Of a DNA stretch of 36,216 nucleotides, positions 1 to 10,427 are shown in pieces. The notes beneath the pieces are model-generated. The model worked only from the letters and a program-made list of their open reading frames with translations. It had not been told where the DNA came from and searched no databases. Every line of letters starts with the position of its first letter. Positions within the stretch are counted from its first letter, which is position 1. The DNA is from Fragilariopsis cylindrus CCMP1102 (Eukaryota > Bacillariophyta > Bacillariophyceae > Bacillariales > Bacillariaceae). A program made the position numbers and the translations under genes. The stretch spans positions 1 to 36,216 of the forward strand of contig FMBT01000047.1 of assembly GCA_900095095.1 (NCBI GenBank), given 5' to 3'.

Positions 1-148
1 CTAAATATGGTAATCCATTAATACCATCATATCCTGGATGTATCCCAATATCTAACATAATTGTCATATCACAAAATTGTACTAAATGACATGATCGTCC
101 AACCTCCTGCCCTGAACCCAATGGGGTTATTCTCATTACATCCTCCAT
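1..148 (-). CDS. CPSF3: CPSF73-type cleavage/polyadenylation endonuclease, N-terminus (partial)
   Basis: Reading leftward from the ATG at 148, 49 codons stay open to the window edge. The peptide contains PLGSGQEVGRSC, then MLDIGIHPG and GLPYL. These are the first conserved blocks of the metallo-beta-lactamase fold of CPSF73, the nuclease that cuts pre-mRNA before polyadenylation. The spacing and the 'GIHPG..G...LPY' block fit CPSF73 better than its paralogue IntS11. The HxHxDH zinc motif would follow just outside the window. The ATG is the first methionine in this frame; an in-frame stop lies upstream near 188-190. The gene is divergent from the PqiA-like gene at 535. Family assignment is from remembered conservation, not a search. 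Confidence 0.85.
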   Translation of the reverse strand, partial: MEDVMRITPLGSGQEVGRSCHLVQFCDMTIMLDIGIHPGYDGINGLPYL

Positions 149-534
149 TTTCTTTCTTTTGAATTTGTGTTTTCTCTTCTCTTTATCTTATCTTTTGTGT
201 ATGGTACACTTGTCTAATACTCAATACAGGATACTGTAGAAGGCCAAGTATTTTTATGGTCTATCACATCGGTCTATCACATCGTTATCTTGGATCGTCG
301 TGATCGGTGGGAAAAATTATTGACAATCTCTTCGTGGAGACAATCAGTCACGGTACACTCGTGACTCATTATAAGGGAGGCTGCAAGAAATTAAGCAATT
401 CGCATCATTATTTATTTGTTTTACTTTCGACATTTTCGTTATTTCATGAATTCTAAAATTGAAATAACACTTTGAACAATCCGCAATTCAAATAGCATAG
501 TAAGTTGATTCATTCAGGTGCTCATGAGATTCAA
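149..534. promoter_or_regulatory. Divergent intergenic region between CPSF73-type and PqiA-like genes
   Basis: This 386-nt gap separates two divergently transcribed genes and must hold both 5' ends. The unit ggtctatcacatc occurs twice head to tail at 258-270 and 271-283. Pyrimidine-rich DNA lies just upstream of the CPSF73 start. I see no clear TATA box, and the promoter role is inferred from position only. Confidence 0.5.
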
Positions 535-1331
535 ATGATGGTCAACAACAACAACAACAACAACAACAGTAATAACGCATCATGTCCACTGGTACCCCAA
601 GCCGAAAGCAACGAAGTTCCTACACTTGGAGGTGGTGGACGTAATAGTTGTGTTGGTACCACATCGTCATCGGAAGAGGAAGAATATCAATCACCACTCG
701 AAAGATTAATTACACAATCTACTGCAGAACAACGAGGGGATGATTTCAATTTCAATTTCAATCATAATATCTCATCATCTTCTCAATTATTATGGGACCA
801 TGATGATGATGATGTTAATAATAACGTAAATAATGACTACAATGATAATAATAATAGTCGAATGATTAGTCCTAGTATGGAACAAACATTATTACTAGGA
901 CCTTCAAAAAAACCATCATCGTCGTTGGTGACACTTATGGCTTGTATATGCTGTCTACTACAAATATGTTTTATATGGGCATCATTTTTATCATCATCGT
1001 GGTTAGATACACGATTGATTGTCTCGATTTACAATTACAACAACGACAATAGTAATAATAGTAGTAATAATAATAATAATGGTAGTAGTCAACTTCTACA
1101 TTCAACAACATTAGGATCGTTATTATCAAGTCTACTTGGTACCAATCGACATTGGACCGCAATTGCATTAGTTTTCACATCACTCATATTACCTTGCCTT
1201 TGTGCAATTTCTGGAATTATGGCTATCATCGATGATCGAATTGAACAAAACAAAATGTTTGTGGATGCTAATAATAATAATAATACAGGAAGTTTGTACT
1301 ACGTGACAAGACGACAACTCAATAAACGACG

Positions 1332-1362
<31 letters not shown>

Positions 1363-2631
1363 CAATCGAACAATAATAATTATTATCCAAGGATATTTCT
1401 AGAATATATTGCAAGAATTGGATTTTCAATATTTTTTATACTATTAATTTTAGATATCGGTACATCATCGTCAATTGAAATTGAATTCAATAATACAAGT
1501 TTCGTTTTTATTAATCAAATTCAAGGTGGTATGGTCGTTTATGCGTTAGGTATACTTTGTACACTTTTGGTAATAACACTTCTTCGTTTGGGTAGAACAA
1601 CAAAGTCACATTTATCAAAATTTGACAACACAGACGCTGCTATTACAAATAATAATACAAATACACAGTGTACTACTTTCAACAATAATGATTTATTATA
1701 TCATGAACAACAAGAATACTTCAGGAAAAGAAGAAGGAATAAACAACAGAGTCAAGATTTTCAATACTCCTGGCAAGTTTCATCTAATGAATTATTTGCC
1801 GGTAGTAATAACGAACAAGAAGAAGATGGAAATGATAACATGGAATTGCAAACACCATTGCTACTAAGTCATGATGAACATGAACACAGCAGTAATAATA
1901 ATAATAATAATATTGGTGCTGGTGGTGATACGAATTTCTTGTTTATCTCAGAGGCTGCTGAAGAAGAAGATATGTTCGATCATGATATAAGCCAATATTT
2001 GACCGGAACAATGCCGACTGAGACATCGAATCTAACTTCTGTTTCTGTTTTACCTTTCTGGAAACGAGCTATGTTATACGAACTAATAGTACTTTCTATA
2101 CTGCTTTGGTTACCAACACTTTTTCTACCACTATTTCGATTACAATATGATGGTATAATGTCTGATTTTATGTCAGATATTTCCTTTTCTGTTAAACTTT
2201 GGAACTTCCCAGTCCTATTATGGGAACGAGGTATCTCTGCTGGAACAAATCGAGGGATGCTTATTATAATAGAAAGTATTGTACTACTACTTGTTTTTAT
2301 TTGTCCAATCTTGGCGAATATATTAGCAATCTGTACTTGGGTATCTGACACGCACACAAGTAAGACATACTGTAAAAATCTACTCTGGATGATCCAACCA
2401 TTCCTTGGTAGTATCATTTTTGGTATTACAATATATTTATCTATACCAGCTTTTGAGGCAGTTTTTGAGTATGTTACAGACACATACAGTCATGGACTAT
2501 GTAAGAAATTTGAGATCTTCACCACAGACACTTGCTTGACAATTCAGGCTCAACCATCGATGGGATTGTACTTCCTATTGGGACAAGCATTAGTCCTGGA
2601 AATATTTGTGTTAGTTACGTTGACATGGTAG
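535..2631 (+). CDS. Asn-rich polytopic membrane protein, PqiA-like (two 4-TM halves)
   Basis: 698 aa from the ATG at 535, the first ATG in the frame. The first ~135 residues are low complexity (Asn, Ser and acidic). Eight hydrophobic segments follow in two sets of four, separated by a hydrophilic Asn-rich loop. The halves resemble each other. Each has a helix, a short loop, then GTNR (about codons 203 and 577) just before the second helix, which carries an L-P or C-P motif (LILPCL, VFICPILA). A duplicated four-helix domain is the architecture of bacterial paraquat-inducible protein PqiA, and 'LFLPLF' in the second half fits its first helix. No cysteine-pair zinc motif is visible. Poly-Asn tracts, mostly AAT/AAC codons, sit only in the N-terminus and loops and look like triplet expansions. 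Function is unknown; the PqiA relation is a tentative inference. Confidence 0.6.
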
Positions 2632-2961
2632 TACGGTAGTTCTTGTTCTGTGTATTTATTATATAGATTCCAATTAATATAATAGATATATACATAATTT
2701 TGTAGTTTTACATAGTAAAATTTAAAAAGGATTATAAGTCAGTATGTAGGCACAAGACTAGCTAGCTAGAACTAAGACTGATATTTTATCATAACATGAC
2801 AATTGGTTTGATACTGTCCTATTATTTTTTCATAAGCTGTGTAGTAGAAATTTTGAATTAATGATTATTAATATATTTATTCCCGAAGGATTTCGACGTC
2901 AATGTGAAGTATTTAGTGGCGAAATCATTTTTGAAAACGCTCCAAATAATTATACTTAAAT
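2632..2961. other. Intergenic region between convergent genes
   Basis: 330 nt of AT-rich DNA between the stop of the PqiA-like gene and the stop of the helicase gene. It presumably holds both 3' UTRs. I see no ORF, hairpin terminator or repeat of note. Confidence 0.5.
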
Positions 2962-5900
2962 TTATAGCTCCGTCAAATCGTCTTGATCAGTCAACTGCTC
3001 CATCATATCCGCAACACTGTACTTAATGTTGGAAAACATGCGTCTGAACATGACTTCGAGTTGATCAAACTTGCCATGAGGCTGCTGGATATTATTGTGA
3101 GCTATCTGGCAAATCTGCCCAAGCCTGACAATACGGTTCTTCAAATCGTTACGTCGTTCCATACTTTGGCTTTCGTGGAAACCCTTTTGTTTGGAGACTA
3201 GCATCTCGTAAACACCTTTATCAAGCGGTGGACCAGATGAATTCTCTTCCGAAGCTGGAGGAAGTTCTAAGTTTAGTTTAGCTTTTTCTTCATCGGGGAT
3301 GTCTAGACCTTCAATTAATAACTTCTGCTTGCGGAGAGTATCTTCAGTTTCATACCATGAGGACTTCCATTCCTCGTTCAACTTTCCGTCTTCGGATTCT
3401 TCAATACGAAGAAGCTGTTGCAAGCTTTCTGAACCATCAGCAGGTGGACAACGATCAGCAATATGGATCAATATCGATAAAAACTCGTTTTGAGTTGCGT
3501 CGCTCTCTTTAAATTGCTTGCTCTTCTGGTAACAGAAACGCAAGTACATCTGTTCCAAAACAGCACAGAGATGGACAGCAATTGGCAAATACTCGTGCAT
3601 CTCGGCGACCATGGTCAGAACGTTATGGTCCATAGCAAGGGTGCCATCATCAAAAGTATAACCAAAGCTCGTTGCAACACCCTGGGAAAGTTCCAAGTAG
3701 TCGTCCGAAGTTTTGCCTTCACAGAACTCTTCCAAAGTAGAACCTGCCATCCATTCGATTTGATTCTCAGTCACGGTTGGGAAACAGTTTTGAGAGCGTT
3801 GAATCTTGCGGATAGCAGTAGCAAAGGCAGGATTTTCGGTATCATCAAACATGAATTGCTTTGTGTTACTGGGATCGTTTGCAGCAGCAAGAGAACCGAC
3901 CAATGACATCAACGGATATCTCGGTTGTTTTCCTGTTACTTGCGAAATCTGACCAAGCATTAGATTTTCGATATATGACCAATTCATACCAAGATAAATA
4001 ACATTACCCTGGACATCCATACCACGACGGCCTGCACGACCCTGCATCTGCTGAGCAATAAGAGGAGTCAGATCATCACCCATATCACCACAGAAAATGC
4101 ATGATCGGAAAGGCATGTTGACACCGTAAGCTAACGCAGAGTCAGAAAAGACAACCGCGAGACGACCTTGTGATGCAAGCATTTGCACCTGACGACGATA
4201 ACAAGAGAAGCCAACTTCGTTCGTGTAGATAGCAATACCACGACGTAATCCACGAATAAGTGCGTGGTTAATATCAACTTTCTCTCCTGACTTCTTCATG
4301 TCGCTGATAATGTTTTCTATCTCACTAAAGTTAAGACGTTTTCCAGCAGATGAGAGGACGTACTTGTCGTGAGGGCGCGTTGTGTCCTCGTTGACAAGCG
4401 AATCGTCAGTAAAGCCAGCCTGGGCGTCCGCTTCGGCCTCAGCGGCATTTACTCGAGTGGCCTGGCCTTCAGCTACCTTCCTCATTTGCGCCTTTTCACG
4501 TGCGACCCTAATGAGATCCTTACGATAGTCGGGGAACTCGGCAACCTGATCGCTTTCAAGGCGGGCGAGAACCTTCTTGAACATATCAAAAGCTCCGTAC
4601 GTGTTCAATTGAAATGCAACTGCTGGTAACAACTCAGACGCTTTCAGCTGCTTGACAACATCATACAAATCGTCGCTGACATCAGTCTTCGCGACAAGAG
4701 GTGGAGGTTCTTGGGCAGATCTCAATTTTTCATAAAGCTCGGGATGAGATTGGGAAAGTACTGCGAGACGCTCTTTCAACCTGGTCTCGTACATTTTAGT
4801 TTGGTTCAATGTAATACGATTACTTTCGTCAACGTATTGATTAAAGAAGTTATCTGGGTTGTCCAAGTCTTCCAAAGCTGTAGCAGGGAACATAGCTTTC
4901 AATCGTTTCCACAAAGTCATCATATCGTGAGGAGTCATGGAGAGTGCGGAAATTAGTTCAGGCTGACTCTTCAATCGATCGGGAGTCATGGCCGCTATTG
5001 GGTGAAGCTTCTTCAACTTAGCCTCCTTTTTACCATCCTTTCCTTCCTCTTCCGTCACTACATAACGTTGTAAGTTGATGAATCTTGCATAGTGTTCTTT
5101 CAAAACAACTTCTTCCTCTTCTTCAGGTGCATCAATTACTGTTGCCTTTGCATGTTCCGCCAAAACGCTTTTAAACCAATCCCTCAATTGAGAGGCATTT
5201 CCGATAGTGGCACTTAGTGCTAACATTGGGCAGTTGCATGCCTTAATGATTCTCTGAAGAGCATCTCCTTCCGGACCATTTAAGGTATGTACCTCATCAA
5301 GAACGAGGTAGTCAAACTGGTTGAAACCACCGTCGAGGATCATAAATTCGCGTTCTCCCTTGGTCATTTCGTCTCCTGCAATACCACGAACCTTGCTCAA
5401 ACTTCTCTCTAACGCCATAGGAGTTCCAATGTAAACCTGAGCTTCACCGGTAACTTCCTGGAAAGTAATCTGTTCGGTACACACAGTAACGTTTCCCTTA
5501 AAGAACTGGTAGTAAAGGGATGCAACTTGCCATACTAAGACCTCACTGGGAAGAACAAAGAGGACAGGTCCGTTCGCATTCTTACAGGTATAGGTACTTA
5601 AAAGAGTTTTTCCAGATGAGGTAGGAGCACAAACTACAGCCGATTCCCGGTTGTCGATTGCTTCCAGGATATCAAACTGCCATGGTTCGAGCACAAAATT
5701 CCTGTTATAGCGACTGAGAGGGGGGAGACGATCCGCCATTTCGGTCAGTTGAAATGAGATAAGATTTTCCTTACCATTCATGAGTTTGCGAGAAAACTTC
5801 AAGGAATCTCTGTACGATCCACGGTTGTCACCACCGTCCTTGTACAAACTTTTTAAAGTTGCAGCATCTGTACTAAGGATAATCTTAGTGGATTCCACCT

Positions 5901-6974
5901 TCTCATCCTTGTCCTTACTACTCTTAGATGACTTCTTGTCTTTGCTGTCTTTTTTGTCCTTTTTACTGGACTTTTTATCTGACTTCTTCTCCTCCTTTTT
6001 CCCTTCTTTCTTTGCAGCCTTTTCCACTTCAATCTCGTTATCAGATGATTTAAATGAAGACATCTCCTGCAACGCCCAAAGAATGTCGAGGCACTCAGCC
6101 TCGGTACTGCCCAACACTCCCTGACGTAAATCACAAACAGCGAGATGGAGCATTTTGATCATACGGTGAATCTTTCCACTGGTAGTGTCACAACTAGTCT
6201 CTTGAAGTGCCTTCAGAGTTCGAAGATTAGAAAGTTTTTCTAAGTCACGAACATGATCCTTTTTCATCTTGTCAGCTGCATTGGATGCTTTAATCGTATC
6301 TTTCGTCGATTTCTTTTCGGTACCCTTTTTTCCACCTTTTCCACCCTTCTTCGGCTTGGCGTTGGCAAGAGCTTCTTCGGCAGCATCTTTCGTTACCTGC
6401 TCCTCGGCTTCGATACGACGACGTTCCTTTTCTTCTTCCCACTTCACGGCTGGATCGAAAACGCTACCAGATGGTGGGGCCATATCCCGGAGAATCAAAG
6501 GAATGGAAGACTTTTGACGGACAGTGATAATCTTCTTTTTCGTTGATCTGTCGAAAACCTGGTGGAGAGTAAAGTTAAGTTATAATCCATTTGTGCCAAG
6601 AGAAGAGGAGAGAAGATCAAACATAATAAGCGCGCGTGAGCTACAATGCAAATGAAATCGGGGACTAAAAAATTTGGATTCTACCGAATAAAAACTTGGA
6701 TGGAACAAAATTATCCTTCACAGCCAAACAATTATCGCATGTACTCTGCTATCTATAAAATATTTAAACGTACTTTATCAAAACCATCTCGATACATCAA
6801 TGCCGTCTTATCAACCCAATAAACATCGAATGTACGGAGCTTAAACAAGAGATTTTCATCCGATACTTCGGCATCTGCCGCAGGAGCGGCAGCGGCGGAG
6901 GACGAGACTACTTGGGCATTGTTGGCGCTTGCGGCATTGGCGGCGCTTGCCTGGGGTGCAGGTACGAAAGACAT
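2962..6974 (-). CDS. DDX60-like Ski2-family DExH-box RNA helicase
   Basis: Two exons: complement of 6774-6974 (67 codons) and 2962-6558 (1198 codons), giving 1265 aa. The intron 6559-6773 has GTACGT/CAG ends and is phase 0; it joins GFDK to VFDRSTKKK. Visible helicase motifs are PTSSGKT (Walker A, ~382), DEVH (~487), SAT (~516) and QMQGRAGRRG (motif VI, ~903). The block 'MADRLPPL...LEPWQFDILEAID' before Walker A and the SSGKT form match the DDX60 branch rather than Ski2 or Mtr4. The region before the helicase core has two Lys-rich segments (around 120-150 and 245-290). Human DDX60 is longer (about 1700 aa) with an extra N-terminal part. In animals DDX60 acts in antiviral RNA sensing and translation; the algal role is unknown. 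Exon 1 is Ala-rich. Family call is firm, function is not. Confidence 0.88.
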
Positions 6975-7578
6975 GCACTACTTTAGAACTTCTTTTTGAT
7001 TTTTTCAATCTGAAAATCGCAAGAAACTACGAGGGCGATTTGTTTGGTTTGTGTGTCTATTGAATTGAGGCACTACAATTAAGCGGCCTGTAACTTTTTA
7101 TCGTCGTGTTATTTTTAGTACTGTGTGGAGCTACACAAGACGTGTTTTTTTTCAGCCAGCTAAATGGTGCACGGGGCAGCACGGGTAACAACATTCACGC
7201 ACCATGGATCGAGCTACTACAGTGTACTAATAATATCCACGTATCACACAATGTATGGTAGGAAAAAGGTCTGGACCAGTCGGTCAATATGTCTTTTTTG
7301 CGTGTCGTGTAATTTTATCAATTTAGAATTTTTTCTTCTTCGAACATCTTATTGAATATACTACAACGACGTTATTGAAGATTCTGAAGATCTCATTATC
7401 TCATTACTATCGGAAGCATCTGTTTCACCCATTGTTTGTGAAACGTATCAAAGTCAGACAATAGAAATACTATACTAGCTACTAAGTAAAGTTGGATTTT
7501 TGAGGTGTATCACTAATTGATATAAACCTGAGTACCTAGTATTTGTCTTAATCTAAACTAAGTAGAATACACATAAAT
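6975..7578. promoter_or_regulatory. Intergenic region upstream of the DDX60-like gene
   Basis: 604 nt between the helicase ATG (6974) and the stop of the upstream same-strand oxygenase gene (7579). It should contain the helicase promoter and the oxygenase 3' UTR. A 7-bp inverted repeat, ATGGTGC at 7164-7170 and GCACCAT at 7199-7205, brackets a GC-richer patch. Small ORFs here show no protein-like composition. Confidence 0.45.
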
Positions 7579-9582
7579 TTACAAATCAGGGCCAGTTTCA
7601 AGCGCTCCAATGCTTTCAAGGAAAGCAACTACAGGATGATCAGCATCATATTTTTGTTTCGCGTAATAAAGAGCTGTTCCTCCACCTGTTCCAGTAACTG
7701 CATTGATGTTGGCTCCATTCTCTACTAAATACTTGACAACCTCTAGGTGGCCACCTCTAGCACCTTCATGAATCTATCGAAGCCAAAATGTAAGATATAA
7801 AATAGAATGAGCAGAGTAAAATGAAATTAGGAAAACTTCACTACAAACGTGGGTAGTAAATAAAAGATGTCGCGATTCTGTTCTCAAACATTACTTACAG
7901 GTAGCCATCCATTAGCATCTCTCTTGTGGACTAAATCCTTCTTCTTTTCCACTTCAGTTTTCAACGTATCAAGATCACCACCCTGTGCTGCCAAGTGAGC
8001 CACTGTAGATCCTGTTACAGAGGATTTCCTCTTGGATTTTACGCCATTGGGATGAGTTTGAAGCCAATGATCCTCTTCAGGAGTACCCGCAAGTATATAA
8101 GAGGGAAGTCCACTTTGTTCGTTCTCATGCCCACCAGATCCTCGCATCAAAGAATCACGGTACTTTTGATCGACGTCTCTGTCCGCACCCTCATGCTTAT
8201 GATTGTGACGGACGGAATGACCAATTGGCTCAAAGTGAACAAATAATTTGCAAAGAATCGTCCCTTGAGAGGAAAGGGTCGTCCATGAATAACCGAATGA
8301 GATTCGTAAAGAACCATATCACCTACGGAATAAATTTAATTTCGAGAACATTAAATTTAGGGTAAGTGAAAAACAAGTACGCGTATCGTATCATATCGTA
8401 TGGCTAATTAAACAAATATGGAATGAATTATTGACAAATAGATCTGCCATACATACCTGGCATCATCGTAACGTTTTCGGCCCTTCCATCGTGACCAATA
8501 ACCTCCAGAGGCCACGGTTCATCAACATCTTGAGCAACATTAATGATAGCCGAAGATACTAAAGGTAGACGATCCACATGAGGTGCGAGAACGCTTCCTT
8601 CGTAGTAAACTCGTACACCATAAAGACTGCATTGAGTCAATTCCTGTCCATTCCAATCTGAGATTGTTTCTTTGGCTGCATCCCATATTTTTTGCTTTAA
8701 TCCACTACCACCTACAACGTTTTCATGAAGGAAGATGATGAATTTCGGTTAGTGAAAATACTAAAACTAAATGACATGACAATGCTCATAAGTCATAATA
8801 ACGTTGGAGAAGTTAATCCTCGCAATTAATTGCTGCATAGCTTACCTCCTCGCAATCCACTATCTTCAACGCTAACCATTTTAGAGTGTGTCTCCCAATT
8901 GTTAGTGTATGTGTTACCTATTCCCCAGTTTTCGTCTTTGGGATAAGCCTTGTTTTTTTCCCAAAATGCTTGTACCAGGTCCCAAACAGCTTTTGGTGCT
9001 CTGATCTCTTTGTTGATATTGATATTGATAATGATAGGGGGGGGGGGGGGGATGAAAAATGAAAAAACAGTGACGTTTAGTACAACTATTAGTGGAGTTT
9101 AATTATAACTTGTTGTTTATCAACAATAAGTTATCACAAAATATTCCATTCATAACAACAATCTCGTATAGTAGTAAGCATAATCAACTCTTACTTTTGT
9201 AGCCGACCTTGGTATAATTTTGCATACTTTGAGGTTGTCGCTTGGTCATCGCAATCCGATCGAGTTCATTCTGAACACAACGAGCTCCCTTTTTCTTAAA
9301 ATGTTTTTTACACCCTTCCAGGTAATTATTGTACATAGATCGCTTATCTCCCAAAGGCTGTACGACCATATCCTCGTATTCTGCTGGTACAGGAATACTG
9401 GGATCCATATTATGTTCAAGCCACGGGTAGTTGTTAGTGATTTTTTCATATTGCATTGGAAAAGATACATCAACTCCATACTCGACTGGTTCATCGTATG
9501 CATTTACGACAGAGAAAATCGTACTAACGCAACAAAAGACGGCACAGAGACCTCGTAGAGTAAATACTGGTAGTAGCTTCAT
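7579..9582 (-). CDS. Secreted 2OG-Fe(II) oxygenase (prolyl 4-hydroxylase-like) with C-terminal ankyrin repeats, one frame break
   Basis: Five exons on the complement: 9195-9582, 8846-9007, 8457-8711, 7899-8322 and 7579-7773. All introns (125-187 nt) are GT..AG and phases match. Start is ATG 9582, followed by a signal peptide ending near VNA|Y. The oxygenase core shows the iron site: APHVD (His ~228, Asp ~230), then IHGRPFPLKGRF (His ~281, Lys ~288 likely binding the 2-oxoglutarate carboxylate). A Lys/Glu-rich linker leads to ankyrin units including NGWLPIHEGARGGHLEVVKY. The reading frame breaks once at 8240-8250 (GRFFAN to LFVHFEP). Restoring one T would give 474 aa, and the summed exon length (1424 nt) is one short of a multiple of 3. 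Likely acts in the secretory pathway on protein prolines or similar residues; the substrate is unknown. The break is probably a consensus error, otherwise the gene is truncated before the ankyrins. Confidence 0.82.
9037..9051 (+). repeat. Poly-G tract (15 G) in an intron
   Basis: Fifteen consecutive G on the plus strand (poly-C in the transcript) inside the first intron (9008-9194) of the oxygenase gene. This is striking in AT-rich DNA. Length is likely variable or miscalled. Confidence 0.9.
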
Positions 9583-10321
9583 TATTGAATTTTGTATACT
9601 TCTTCTTCCTTTTCCTACTTATAATTCAATGTTATTTCGTGTTGATTTATGGTCACTATGTGTTGGTTAGTATGTGAATTTTTGTGTATTTTTAAATTGT
9701 GTTTTTTTCTTCGCTTTTTGTTGTGACATAAAAACATAGGTGAAACATCTGTTATCATTGTAGTCGCTAATGTTGCCGTTTGAGGGGTCATCTTTGTACC
9801 GACAGCAAATTACCACAATTACTTAGCTACGTTAAACAAGAACGAACGTGATTGATTCAAAAACACGATACAATTTCAATCTTGTAAACATAAAAAAAAA
9901 TCCAACAAAATTATTATGATATATTTTAATAGATTAAATAATAATATATCACATTGAATGTATATTGCTATTATATTTATAATAGTATTATGCAAGTTAG
10001 GGAAGTTTAAATTTAACTACATCACTGATAAGTATTTATTAATGCGCAAGCCCTGATAGTGTACACCATCTAGATGTACTGTTACCAAAAAAAACTAATA
10101 TCATAATCCCACAATACACATAAAGTATATTCACAGTATATTGCATGTAATTAAGATACAAAGAATAAGGTGAAGATGAAGACAGCTTCTGAATTCTAAA
10201 TATATATAAGTCAACAAGATGATGAATGTAGAGTTTTCTTGACGAAAATATAAACTTTTTTTGATTTAATCCCAAAGTAAACACACATAATAATGGCAGT
10301 ATAGTTTTTGTTTTTATTTTA

Positions 10322-10362
<41 letters not shown>

Positions 10363-10427
10363 ATCTAATAACAGGAGTCATCAAAAGAAGAAATATACTA
10401 GCGTACATCGACAGCAATACATATATC
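9583..10427. other. AT-rich intergenic region
   Basis: 845 nt between two same-strand genes. It holds the oxygenase promoter at its left end and the 3' UTR of the zinc-ribbon gene at its right end. There is a short perfect inverted repeat, CTATTATA/TATAATAG, at 9968-9985 and a TA microsatellite at 10332-10360. An 81-codon ORF on the minus strand (10039-10284) has low-complexity composition and is not convincing. Confidence 0.5.
10332..10360. repeat. TA dinucleotide microsatellite
   Basis: About 14 copies of TA in an uninterrupted run, in the presumed 3' UTR of the zinc-ribbon gene. Translated in the wrong frame it gives an artificial Ile-Tyr tail. Confidence 0.9.

Noticed and set aside
494-517. 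GT..AG pair just upstream of the PqiA-like gene as an intron
   Set aside because: About 18 nt is too short to splice; the ATG at 535 needs no upstream exon.
1980-2483. 167-codon minus-strand ORF inside the PqiA-like gene
   Set aside because: It lies antisense to the membrane helices and has no domain or targeting signal.
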